From CALMEE01 sp041748315 (GTDB lineage: Bacteria > Planctomycetota > Planctomycetia > Pirellulales > Pirellulaceae), in contig JBGTDM010000012.1 of NCBI GenBank assembly GCA_041748315.1, forward strand, positions 1-44,902: a stretch of 44,902 nt of DNA, in the 5' to 3' direction. This document shows, piece by piece, positions 16,739-24,984 of the stretch; position 1 is the stretch's first letter, and each line of letters begins with the position of its first letter. A model generated the notes under the pieces. It did not search any database. It saw nothing but the letters and a program-made list of their open reading frames with translations, and was not told the DNA's origin. The position numbers and the translations under genes are program-made.

Positions 16739-17083
16739 TTAGAAAATTCCGAGTTGATCTCGAGCATCGTCGGTCATACGATCGGGAGTCCACGGTGGAT
16801 CCATGACAACTTTAACTTCCACCTCGTTGACCGATTCGATCTCGGCAACGAATTTTTTGGCGTCACCAACAAGTTGAGGTCCTGCGGGACACATTGGGCT
16901 GGTCATTGTCATCTCGATTTTGACCTGATATTTCGGTTGATCCTGCTCAACGTTTTCAACCGGTAAAACATCGACCTCGTAAACGAGTCCCAGGTCAACG
17001 ATATTGATGAACAATTCAGGGTCAATGACCTTTTTCAATGCCTCGCGTACATGATCTTCAGTCAGTTGCATGATCGTATCCAT
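16739..17083 (-). CDS. SufT/MIP18-like iron-sulfur assembly protein
   Basis: This is a small DUF59 (MIP18) domain protein of 114 aa. Conserved stretches are VIDPELFINIVDLGLVY, the Cys-containing MTSPMCPAGP, and the C-terminal DPPWTPDRMTDDAR typical of SufT-like members. Such proteins help maturation of Fe-S proteins. An internal ATG at 17071 is a possible start. The gene lies 29 bases downstream of the Rieske-type ferredoxin gene on the same strand, so the two are probably cotranscribed, which fits an Fe-S theme. No sufBCD genes are in the window. Confidence 0.85.
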   Translation of the reverse strand: MDTIMQLTEDHVREALKKVIDPELFINIVDLGLVYEVDVLPVENVEQDQPKYQVKIEMTMTSPMCPAGPQLVGDAKKFVAEIESVNEVEVKVVMDPPWTPDRMTDDARDQLGIF

Positions 17084-17112
17084 TGGTGTCGTGATAAAGT
17101 TTGTTTTGGGAC

Positions 17113-17433
17113 TCAGTCTACTCGTATTCTAACCAAAACGTCATCGCCGTCGAGTTTAACTTCGTGCAAAACGGTATCCTGAGTTGCTGGCATACACATC
17201 GCTTTACCAGTACTCAAGTCGAAACGAGCGCCATGTCGCGGGCACGCAATTTCATTGCCATCCAACTTGCCATCGCTCAGGGTTCCACCATCGTGCGTAC
17301 AAATATCGTCGATACAGGAAAATTGGTCGTCCGGAGATCGAAAAATGATCACCATCCGCTCATCGACGGCCAGCGAGGTCATTTCACCTTTGGCCAGTTC
17401 CTGTTTCCTAATTGTTTTGACAAAATCGCTCAT
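17113..17433 (-). CDS. Rieske-type [2Fe-2S] ferredoxin
   Basis: This 106 aa soluble protein has one Rieske domain. Ligand motifs are Cys45-x-His47 in CTHDGG and Cys64-x2-His67 in CPRHG. The lack of a signal peptide or membrane helix indicates a cytoplasmic electron carrier like those serving ring-hydroxylating oxygenases or the NirD-like group. No oxygenase is nearby. The ATG at 17433 is preferred over a TTG at 17442. It lies just upstream of the SufT-like gene. Confidence 0.88.
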   Translation of the reverse strand: MSDFVKTIRKQELAKGEMTSLAVDERMVIIFRSPDDQFSCIDDICTHDGGTLSDGKLDGNEIACPRHGARFDLSTGKAMCMPATQDTVLHEVKLDGDDVLVRIRVD

Positions 17434-17672
17434 GCGTCCCAAACCCTATAAACTTCGAATTGCTGCACGGGGAACAGATCCTGCCATCCACTTCAATTGA
17501 TGTTTGGCTGATAAAAACTATCAGGCCAACAAACATTCGTCGCCTGCAGGGCAATCGTAAGCATAAGTCTTGGATGTCAAATTGACAATGGTTAGTCTGC
17601 CCCGTCTTATTTTAAACTGAAAAACCGTTTAACATATGTCCACTGAAATCTTCACCCATGAACTGAACCATC

Positions 17673-18011
17673 ATGCAAGTACCTTTGTCGAATTTGGCTT
17701 ATGCTCGTTCTGGCGATAAAGGGGACGGGAGTAATGTCGGTGTTGTCGCCTATACCCCTGAGGCCTACGAGATTATTCAACGCGAACTTACGCCTGAACG
17801 GGTCAAAGCGCATTTCAAAGAAATCTGTTTGGGCGACGTCGATCGCTATGAGGCTCCTAACTTGTTGGCGTTAAATTTTATTCTGCATGATTCACTGGGA
17901 GGTGGGGGATCGGAAAGCCTCAAGACGGATGCCCAGGGGAAGACGCACGGCTTAGGGATATTGTTCATGCAAGTTGACGTCCCAGAAGATTTTAAGGTCC
18001 CTCATGGCTAA
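17673..18011 (+). CDS. Standalone AtuA C-terminal-like domain protein
   Basis: The 112 aa sequence begins LSNLAYARSGDKGDGSNVGV and continues ALNFILHDSLGGGG, both characteristic of the C-terminal domain of AtuA (acyclic terpene utilization) and related DUF1446 proteins. The large N-terminal domain is absent. The biochemical role of this small domain is not established. The stop codon overlaps the ATG of the phosphotransacetylase gene by eight bases, so the two are translationally coupled. That hints at acyl-CoA or acyl-phosphate metabolism, but this is inference. Confidence 0.78.
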   Translation: MQVPLSNLAYARSGDKGDGSNVGVVAYTPEAYEIIQRELTPERVKAHFKEICLGDVDRYEAPNLLALNFILHDSLGGGGSESLKTDAQGKTHGLGILFMQVDVPEDFKVPHG

Positions 18012-18969
18012 TGTGTTGGCTGAGTTGCGGCAGCGAGCGACTCGAGTTCACAAGCGAATTGTGTTTCCGGAACACGATGATCCCCGAGTGATTGATGCCG
18101 CCAACACCTTTCAACAGGCGCGACTTGGCGAAGCGATACTGCTATCTAGACCCAGCGGTGTTCGACTGCATGAAGACGTAACGATATTGGATGATTCGGA
18201 CAAAGCGTTGTTCGATCAATGCATCCAGCAATTAATTGAGAACCGCAAACATAAGGGGATGGATGCAGCTCGGGCAGCCGAAGCCATCAAGGATCCGCTA
18301 CTCTTCGCTGCACTGTTGGTCAAAACAGGAGCGGCCGATGGTTCGGTTGCCGGGAGTCAGGCAACCACGGCGCGTGTGATCCGCGCTGGAATTTACGGCG
18401 TCGGACCAGCCCCAGGGCGGAAGCTGGTTTCCAGTTTTTTCCTGATGCAGCTTGGTGATCGGGTTGTTACGTATGCCGACTGTGGAGTGGTGCCTGACCC
18501 AACGGCATCGGAGCTTGCAGAAATTGCGATGGCATCCGCTGAAAGTCATCAAGTTCTAACCGGCGAGATTCCAAAAGTTGCTTTGCTCTCCTTTTCGACA
18601 AAGGGGAGCGCCGATCACCCACGAATCGAGAAGGTCCGACAGGCATTGGCACAAATCCGTGAACGCAAGCCGCAATTGCTGGTCGATGGCGAACTGCAAT
18701 TCGATGCCGCAATTGTTCCGGAAATTGCCCGACTTAAAGCGCCGAACTCACCGGTCGCTGGCGAAGCTAATGTGTTCATCTTCCCGGACCTCGATTCTGG
18801 AAACATTGCCTATAAAATAACTGAAAGGCTTGCTGGAGCGATCGCTCTCGGGCCGCTAATTCAAGGGTTGGCCAAACCATGTATGGATTTGTCGCGAGGC
18901 TGTAAGCCAAACGACATTGTTGATGTTGCCGTAATCGCCGTCGTGATGTCGGGTGAAATCAACGAGTGA
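18004..18969 (+). CDS. Phosphate acetyl/butyryltransferase family enzyme
   Basis: A single-domain PTA/PTB family enzyme of 321 aa that interconverts acyl-CoA and acyl phosphate. Family stretches are RIVFPEHDDPRVIDAA at the N-terminus, GSQATTARVIRAGI with the substrate-binding pattern, LLSFSTKGSADHP in the middle, and NVFIFPDLDSGNIAYK followed by AIALGPLIQGL at the end. These fit phosphotransacetylase (Pta/EutD core) better than phosphobutyryltransferase. The start is ATG 18004, which overlaps the previous stop and follows AAGG. No acetate kinase gene is present in the window. The acyl chain preferred cannot be told from sequence. Confidence 0.88.
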   Translation: MANVLAELRQRATRVHKRIVFPEHDDPRVIDAANTFQQARLGEAILLSRPSGVRLHEDVTILDDSDKALFDQCIQQLIENRKHKGMDAARAAEAIKDPLLFAALLVKTGAADGSVAGSQATTARVIRAGIYGVGPAPGRKLVSSFFLMQLGDRVVTYADCGVVPDPTASELAEIAMASAESHQVLTGEIPKVALLSFSTKGSADHPRIEKVRQALAQIRERKPQLLVDGELQFDAAIVPEIARLKAPNSPVAGEANVFIFPDLDSGNIAYKITERLAGAIALGPLIQGLAKPCMDLSRGCKPNDIVDVAVIAVVMSGEINE

Positions 18970-18998
18970 AGAATTAACTTTCGCTGTCGGAAATCGGA

Positions 18999-19037
18999 GG
19001 ATCGCCGGAATCGGAAGTCGCCATTCTCCGGCGATCC
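18999..19037. terminator. Perfect 11 bp stem-loop after the phosphotransacetylase gene
   Basis: The arms GGATCGCCGGA (18999-19009) and TCCGGCGATCC (19027-19037) enclose a 17-base loop. The stem is strong and lies 30 bases after the stop codon, in the position of a terminator. There is no T-run after it, so termination is uncertain; it could instead protect the mRNA end. Confidence 0.4.
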
Positions 19038-19134
19038 GTTCGTCTCGTAACCTTCGAACGACAAGTGGTTTAAACGTTGTTGTTCGATCAAGATTAATGC
19101 TGGAATTTACGCGTTTTCACCCGTTTTTGTTGCC

Positions 19135-19890
19135 GTGAAGTTTCGTTTACTTTCTTACAATATTCACAAAGGAATCGGTGGTCTGGACCGGCGATATCGG
19201 CCGCAGCGCATTATCGACACGATAAAGCATTACGCAGCGGATGTCATCTTGCTGCAGGAAGTGGACGACGGTGTGCCACGTTCACGCTTTCATCGGCAAG
19301 TTGATTTCTTGGGTGAAGAGTTAGGGTTTCAGCATCGTGCGTTTCAAGCCAACGTGAAATTGAAACAAGGCGGCTATGGCAATGCGATTCTCAGCCGCTT
19401 TCCGATGGATGAAATCATTGATATCGACTTGACGGTCCCCCCAAAGAAACGGCGACGTGCATTGCTGGTGCGATTGCATTTGCGCTCCGAAGGGCACACG
19501 CGTAGCGCAGTCATCGTCAACATCCATTTAGGTTTGGCTGGCTACGAGCGAGCGATTCAATCCCGGCGTCTACTTCAAAACCAGGCGATCACTCATTTGC
19601 GAGAATCAACACCGATGATCGTGGGAGGTGATTTTAATGATGTCTGGGCTTCGCTGGGCCGAAAAGTCTTCGAGCCGGCTGGTTTTCAATTGGCTGCCGG
19701 CAAATTCAAGACGTTTCCGGCGGCTTATCCGGTTCGGCCGCTCGACCGGATATATTATCGTGGCGAGCTGAAATTTTGTTCCGGTTTTGGTGGGCATACC
19801 AATTTGGCTCGAGAGGCTTCTGACCATCTTCCCATTATCGCCGACTTTGAGATTCTGTCGAAACAGGAAACGAACAGCTCCAGCCAGTAA
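19135..19890 (+). CDS. Endonuclease/exonuclease/phosphatase family protein
   Basis: This 251 aa metal-dependent phosphoesterase has the EEP fold. Motifs are LLSYNIHKGIGG at the N-terminus with the conserved Asn, ILLQEVD with the metal-binding Glu, VGGDFNDVW, and the terminal ASDHLPIIADF with the catalytic Asp-His. The start is GTG at 19135. No signal peptide is visible. It is convergent with cardiolipin synthase. In many bacteria members related to the YbhP group lie next to cls (ClsB), and that pairing is present here. The substrate is unknown. Confidence 0.87.
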   Translation: MKFRLLSYNIHKGIGGLDRRYRPQRIIDTIKHYAADVILLQEVDDGVPRSRFHRQVDFLGEELGFQHRAFQANVKLKQGGYGNAILSRFPMDEIIDIDLTVPPKKRRRALLVRLHLRSEGHTRSAVIVNIHLGLAGYERAIQSRRLLQNQAITHLRESTPMIVGGDFNDVWASLGRKVFEPAGFQLAAGKFKTFPAAYPVRPLDRIYYRGELKFCSGFGGHTNLAREASDHLPIIADFEILSKQETNSSSQ

Positions 19891-19983
19891 TCTTATATTC
19901 TTGCGTGAATTTGCGATTGGGGGAAAAAACAATCCAATCGTGAGGAATGGATGAGCAACCCAATTGCATGGGTGCAATAAATA

Positions 19984-21438
19984 CTACAAATAAGGGGTCA
20001 ATAAACGAGCCAAACCATCACGTACTTTGATTGGGAAGCTGCGACCTTGAAGTATTTCCAAGGTCATTTCGGTTGAATGCGCGATTTTCATGTCAACAAA
20101 TTTTGTCAACCTGCGGTTCAAGTCGACGTCGTAGCATTCCACGTTAAATTCAAAATTTAAACGAAAGCTGCGAGGATCCCAGTTTGAAGATCCGAATAGC
20201 ACCCAGGCGTCGTCGACCAACATGAGCTTGCTGTGATCGAACGGAGGTGGTGAAAGAAACACTCGGCACCCATGCTCAAGCACACCCCACTGGGAAGCGA
20301 TCGAGGCCCACTGCACAAACCTCAAGTTATTTGTCTCGGGAATCACAAAGTCAACTTGGACGCCACGTTTTGAGGCTGCACCGAGGGCGTAGATCATAAA
20401 CTGCTCAGGCAAAAAGTAAGGCGTCATCACGACGATTCGATGCTGCGCGATGTTGATCGCTCCCAAAATGGTGAAAACCAGTTTTTCGGAATCTTCGTCT
20501 GGACCTTCGGGCACTCCTCGGGCTAGCGTTGAGCCGAATGACATAAACCGCTCGGGCAGCCATTCTTCACCTTCGAGTAATTCGCCGGTCGCGAACGCCC
20601 AATCCGCCAAGAATGTCTTTTGCAGGTGAGATGCGATCGGCCCGGCCAGGTTGAAATGCATGTCCTGCACCAAATTTTTTTTCGCCCGTTCGAGTCGACA
20701 CCTGTCGCGGATATTCATCCCGCCGGTAAATCCATTCAATCCGTCGATGACCATGATTTTGCGGTGATTTCGCAGGTTCGTGTAAGCAAATCCACCAGGT
20801 GCAAGATTGGGCAAAAACGCCCTCGCTGTAATTCCAGCTTGACGAAGTTTCTTTAAACCGCTGGGGCGAGTGTATCGCGATCCCACGTCGTCGATCAACA
20901 CTCGGACCTGGACCCCTCGCCGCAAAGCAGCCGCGAACGCGTCGATAAACTCACGCCCCGTGGCATCGTTATCAAAGATATAGGTCACCAACGAAATAGA
21001 ATGCTGGGCATTCGAGATCGCTTCCAACATTACCGGATATGCTTCGTCTCCGTTGAACAAAGGCACCACGTGATTTCCATCCAGTAACCCTCGCCCGGTG
21101 AGTACACCCACTAATTTTTGTAACGGTGCGTAGTGTGCAAATTTCTGCATCTGCGCTGCAACCCGAACCTGATTCTCCTGTATTTGGTTAGTGCGCAATT
21201 TAGAAAATACTTCGTCAATTCGTTGCTGGAGTTTAGTCCCCTTGCGACTGATACGGTTGATTCCGATCAAATAGTACAACAGCGATCCGAAAAACGGAGT
21301 CAGCCAGATCAAGCCGGTCCAGGCAATCGTCGCTCGGGTATCGCGCTTGTTGAGCAGCACATGGAGTGCCGCAACGATGGCAATTCCCCGCTCGGTAAGA
21401 GCTAACAGAACTGGCCAAATGTATTCAAAATTTTGCAT
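19984..21438 (-). CDS. cls: Cardiolipin synthase (phospholipase D family)
   Basis: Membrane enzyme joining two phosphatidylglycerols into cardiolipin. Two N-terminal helices (about residues 6-28 and 38-60, PLDc_N type) precede two phospholipase D motifs: NHRKIMVID, with His225, Lys227 and Asp232, and DHSKLMLVDDAWVLFGSSN near residue 400. The length of 484 aa is normal. ATG 21438 gives the usual N-terminus just before the first helix; the frame is open upstream to 21492. It is convergent with the EEP-family gene. Confidence 0.93.
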   Translation of the reverse strand: MQNFEYIWPVLLALTERGIAIVAALHVLLNKRDTRATIAWTGLIWLTPFFGSLLYYLIGINRISRKGTKLQQRIDEVFSKLRTNQIQENQVRVAAQMQKFAHYAPLQKLVGVLTGRGLLDGNHVVPLFNGDEAYPVMLEAISNAQHSISLVTYIFDNDATGREFIDAFAAALRRGVQVRVLIDDVGSRYTRPSGLKKLRQAGITARAFLPNLAPGGFAYTNLRNHRKIMVIDGLNGFTGGMNIRDRCRLERAKKNLVQDMHFNLAGPIASHLQKTFLADWAFATGELLEGEEWLPERFMSFGSTLARGVPEGPDEDSEKLVFTILGAINIAQHRIVVMTPYFLPEQFMIYALGAASKRGVQVDFVIPETNNLRFVQWASIASQWGVLEHGCRVFLSPPPFDHSKLMLVDDAWVLFGSSNWDPRSFRLNFEFNVECYDVDLNRRLTKFVDMKIAHSTEMTLEILQGRSFPIKVRDGLARLLTPYL

Positions 21439-21952
21439 CACTTGTAATGCCTCGAAATGCAGCAGGAACCTCGATTCGTTCTGACAAATCAATTCACCGG
21501 GTTATTCGGTTCCATCGACTGGCGCAGAAAGAGTTCTGATGGTACAAGTCGTGATTCGTGCCAATATCGCGTCCGATCAGGGGGGGTGGCCAGGTCCGCA
21601 TGTTAGTAGAATCGCTCGTTCAGCGATGAAGCGAAAATTAAGATTTGTGCAGGCTGTTTAAGTTTGTACAATTGTGTTGAATGCTATTTAAACACTTTAT
21701 TGGGCCCTGACCAAGGAGTTGCTGCCCAATTTAGCATGGAAATCGCTTTGAATCAGAAAGCCCGAACAATGCAAAATCGATGGATGTCATGACGGCGGCA
21801 TCAAAAGCGTCGCTGCGTAATCTAAATGACAGTTATGTCTTTCCGTGTCGGATAGAATATGCTTTTGGTTCGTCTCGATCAACTGGCACAGTTCGGCCGG
21901 GGGAGCGCGACGAAAGTATTTTGAATTGAACCTAAACTGGAGAACCACAGTG
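21439..21952. other. Intergenic between divergent cls and yceI-like gene
   Basis: These are about 510 bases with no recognised gene. AT-rich patches occur at 21630-21700 (TACAAT near 21667), but no convincing promoter pair was found. The open frame that precedes the YceI start lacks a ribosome site. Confidence 0.45.
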
Positions 21953-22522
21953 ATGAAAAGATTGATTAGCGGATTCACATTTGTTGCGGCACTTGCGATA
22001 TTTGGGTCGCAACTGACCGCACAGGATTATACATTAGATGCTGCGCATACGTCGATTAGTTTCCAGGCATCGCATTTGGGTATCAGTTGGACACATGGAC
22101 GTTTCAATAAGTTTGAGGGGGCATTCAAATTGGGACAAGAAGATCAGTCCCAATCGAATTTCACGCTGCAAATTGCCACCGAGAGTATCGATACAGGGAA
22201 TCAACAACGCGACGACCACTTGCGCAGCCCCGATTTTTTCAACGCAAAGCAATTTCCAATGATCGCGTTTCAGAGTAACTCGGTCGAGTCTGGTGAAGGT
22301 GGTTTGGAAGTCAAGGGCAATCTAACATTGCATGGCGTGACCCAACCAGTGACGTTCCTGTTGAAAGGTGGCCAAACCGCTGAGTTTCCGGCAGGGACTA
22401 AACGTATTGGTTTTACAACGACTTTCTCGGTGAAACGCTCCGATTTCGGCATGGATGGCATGATGCAAGCAATCGGCGATGAAGTCTTCGTCTCGATCAG
22501 TTTTGAAGGAATTCAAAAGTAG
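21953..22522 (+). CDS. YceI-family exported lipid-binding protein
   Basis: This 189 aa protein has a signal peptide (MKRLISGFTFVAALAIFGSQ, cleavage after LTAQ). The mature part is the YceI lipocalin-like barrel: YTLDAAHTSISFQASHLG at the start, then QQRDDHLRSPDFFNAKQFP, and the closing KRSDFGMDGMM. YceI proteins bind long isoprenoid chains and are often linked to quinone or stress physiology. The ATG at 21953 follows GGAG by about 9 bases and gives a proper signal peptide. No isoprenoid or quinone gene is adjacent. Confidence 0.93.
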   Translation: MKRLISGFTFVAALAIFGSQLTAQDYTLDAAHTSISFQASHLGISWTHGRFNKFEGAFKLGQEDQSQSNFTLQIATESIDTGNQQRDDHLRSPDFFNAKQFPMIAFQSNSVESGEGGLEVKGNLTLHGVTQPVTFLLKGGQTAEFPAGTKRIGFTTTFSVKRSDFGMDGMMQAIGDEVFVSISFEGIQK

Positions 22523-22608
22523 TTCAAGACGCATTGGCTATCAGAGATCCTGGTTGTTCGTGCTTCCCAATGGACGCGCTCACAACGTCTTCCATTTCAA
22601 GGTCGTCC

Positions 22609-23601
22609 ATGCCAGATCCCATCTTGATTTCGAAAGCGATGATCGTTGCAGGCTTACTCTCTGCAGCGATGGTCGCTTGTTATCGCTTAGTCGCCTGGCG
22701 GACGATATCAACCAACTTGCCGATGACTTGGAGTTTTAATCGACTTGTCGGTGGGTTGGCAGTTGCGACCGGTTTGATCGGTGGGATTTGGATGCTTGGA
22801 TTAATCCCGGCATGGCCCCCTGCGGTCGATCGAGGTCGCTTGATTTGGATTCTGATCCCAGTGTTTTTGGTGATCGAGTTGATTTTGTGCAGACGACGCG
22901 ACGCGCGATCGCAAGCTGGGCGATGGCTGAGGTGTTTGCTGAGATTCCTGGCGGCCTTTTCAATCATGCCAGTTGTCGTTTGGAGGAGTATCTATGTCGC
23001 AAACGTTGGCGGTCCCGATTCTCGCATCTGGTCGAATTGGCAAATGGTTGCTTGGTTTAGCCTTATCGGACTTGGCAGTTTTGGCTTATGGGCCATAGCA
23101 ATTGTTCTCGTTCGAAAGTTGCCGCTCGGATTGCTAACCTGGATAATGGCGTTTGTATATTTATGCAGCGGCGTGACGATTATGCTGTCAGGCTATTTGT
23201 CCGCTGGGCAACTTGCCTTTCCACTGGCGGTATCGCTGATAACCATGCTGATTGCTACCGGGCAAAGCAACAAACGAGAAGTGCTCGAGGGCGCTGTCGG
23301 GATCTCCACTCTGTTGTTGGTAGGCCTATTTGTTGCCGGTCATTTTTTCGCAGAATTAAGAGCCATCGATGCGATTATTTTGGGCGTTTCTCTGTTATTG
23401 CCCGGAGTGATCAAGTTGCCGATCATTGCCAAACGCCGACTTTGGCTGCAAGTGGTTTTAGCCGTGCTGATCAGTTGTACGCCACCGCTGTTCGTGGTCT
23501 ATCAGACACAACATAGATTTTCTGAGCGATCCAATCCAGCGGCAACACCTACCAATAATTCTCCGTCAATTTCCGACTACCTGAATTACGGAAATGAGTG
23601 A
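22609..23601 (+). CDS. Polytopic membrane protein, function unknown
   Basis: About 330 residues with nine or ten hydrophobic helices spread through the whole length and a short polar tail rich in Pro, Ser and Asn. No family was recognised. Short basic motifs (LCRRRD and similar) occur between helices, fitting inside loops. The frame is open from 22534; ATG 22609 is preferred because AAGG lies upstream and the preceding residues look noncoding. It follows the YceI-like gene by 86 bases on the same strand and may be cotranscribed with it. Confidence 0.65.
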   Translation: MPDPILISKAMIVAGLLSAAMVACYRLVAWRTISTNLPMTWSFNRLVGGLAVATGLIGGIWMLGLIPAWPPAVDRGRLIWILIPVFLVIELILCRRRDARSQAGRWLRCLLRFLAAFSIMPVVVWRSIYVANVGGPDSRIWSNWQMVAWFSLIGLGSFGLWAIAIVLVRKLPLGLLTWIMAFVYLCSGVTIMLSGYLSAGQLAFPLAVSLITMLIATGQSNKREVLEGAVGISTLLLVGLFVAGHFFAELRAIDAIILGVSLLLPGVIKLPIIAKRRLWLQVVLAVLISCTPPLFVVYQTQHRFSERSNPAATPTNNSPSISDYLNYGNE

Positions 23602-23650
23602 TTGAAATCGCACAACGTGAAGGGATACAGTTTTTCGTTGAGCGGAGTTA

Positions 23651-24289
23651 CTAACTCGATGAGCGAATGCGTTGCGCTTCCTTAAGGCATTCGGTGATTC
23701 GAGCTCGCAGTAGTTCTACAAGTTCGTCGTCAGTGAGTTTCAGGTATACCTCTGGATGAATCGGTTCTTTGACGACAATCACAACGCGGCCTATCCAGGG
23801 ATACGAACGGTTGCGTGGCCAGGCCTGATAGGCACCATCCATGCCCACTGGAATGAGTGGGACCTTGGTCCGGCGAGCAATCGTTACAAAACCGGGCATA
23901 AAGGGGAGCAACTCTCCATTGGTTGTTCGATGCCCTTCAGGAAATATCAGGGACAATTCACCGCGCCTCGTGCGTTTCAGCGTCTCTTTGATTCCGGTGA
24001 TGCTCATCCCTTCGCGGGTGATCGGAATGGCATCGAGCAGGAAGATTACCAGGTTTAACGGGAAAAAAAACAAAGATTCCTTCGCGACAAAATTGAGATG
24101 CCGTTTGCTGATAATACCGACAAGAGCTGGATCCAGGTTGCTCTGATGATTCGAGCAGATCAGACCTCCCCCTGTCTCTGGGATATGGTGCGCTCCGAAA
24201 TATCGATATCGATAAAATACCATCGCGGACAAGCGAAAAATGACACGCATGAACTTGTAAAAGATGGACTTGTAGAGCGGACGTTTCAT
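23651..24289 (-). CDS. plsC: 1-acyl-sn-glycerol-3-phosphate acyltransferase
   Basis: This enzyme acylates lysophosphatidate to phosphatidate in phospholipid synthesis. The catalytic NHQSNLDP block (His48, Asp53) and the glycerophosphate-binding FPEGHRT block (about 116-122) are both present. An N-terminal hydrophobic stretch may anchor it to the membrane. The length of 212 aa is typical. It lies 33 bases after cytidylate kinase on the same strand; cmk-plsC pairs are found in many bacteria. The chain preference is unknown. Confidence 0.92.
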   Translation of the reverse strand: MKRPLYKSIFYKFMRVIFRLSAMVFYRYRYFGAHHIPETGGGLICSNHQSNLDPALVGIISKRHLNFVAKESLFFFPLNLVIFLLDAIPITREGMSITGIKETLKRTRRGELSLIFPEGHRTTNGELLPFMPGFVTIARRTKVPLIPVGMDGAYQAWPRNRSYPWIGRVVIVVKEPIHPEVYLKLTDDELVELLRARITECLKEAQRIRSSS

Positions 24290-24322
24290 AAATCGATGTG
24301 GTGCAAGTTGTAGGCAATGGCA

Positions 24323-24982
24323 TCATGTCTTTGAATCAATGCGGCGGCGGATAATCGCAAGCATGTTTTCGATCACTTGCTCTACCGACAGATCGTCTGT
24401 ATGGATTTCGATTGCATCTGGCTCTGGAGCAAGCGCTCCGACAAGTCGGTTGGAATCACGATGATCGCGGATTTCCTGGTCGGCAATCACTTGTTCGAGT
24501 GTCAACTCTCGATCGAACTGGGCGAGTTCCTTATGGCGGCGGCAAGCGCGATTCTCCGTGGTCGCCGTAATAAAAAATTTGAACTCGGCGTCCGGGAACA
24601 CGACAGAACCCTGGTCCCGTCCTTCACATACGAAGTTCCCGGTCGCCGCAATCTGCCGCTGTAACGCCACTAAAATGTCACGAATTTGTGGAATTTCGGC
24701 AACCTGCGAACTGGCTTCCGAAACTTTTGGACTGCGAATCGTCTGCGACACATCCCGGTTCCCAAGGAAAGTCTTTTCACCTTTCAAAAAAATTTTTAAA
24801 GGTCGAGCAATTTCGATAACCTGTCCACTATGATTCGGATCGATGCCGTTTTCCAGCGCTGCGAGCGCAATCGCTCGGTACATCGCCCCAGTGTCTAGAA
24901 ACTCGAATTCGAGTCGTCTCGCCAATTCACGGGCAACTGTACTTTTGCCGGCTCCCGCTGGACCATCAATCGTGATAATCAT
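24323..24982 (-). CDS. cmk: Cytidylate kinase
   Basis: Phosphorylates CMP and dCMP using ATP. It has the P-loop GPAGAGKS near residue 8, FLDTGAMYRA after it, and the substrate-side CEGRDQGSVVFPDA in the middle; most Cmk proteins have GRDIGT here, so the QGS variant is slightly unusual. The length of 219 aa is normal. The start ATG at 24982 is five bases after the stop codon of the GH38-like gene begins (24987), so the two are close-packed and probably cotranscribed, with plsC following. Confidence 0.93.
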   Translation of the reverse strand: MIITIDGPAGAGKSTVARELARRLEFEFLDTGAMYRAIALAALENGIDPNHSGQVIEIARPLKIFLKGEKTFLGNRDVSQTIRSPKVSEASSQVAEIPQIRDILVALQRQIAATGNFVCEGRDQGSVVFPDAEFKFFITATTENRACRRHKELAQFDRELTLEQVIADQEIRDHRDSNRLVGALAPEPDAIEIHTDDLSVEQVIENMLAIIRRRIDSKT

Positions 24983-24984
24983 CG

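Noticed and set aside
21643..21672. TTGTGC and TACAAT as a promoter for the YceI-like gene
   Set aside because: Only three of six -35 positions match, and it lies about 280 bases from the gene.
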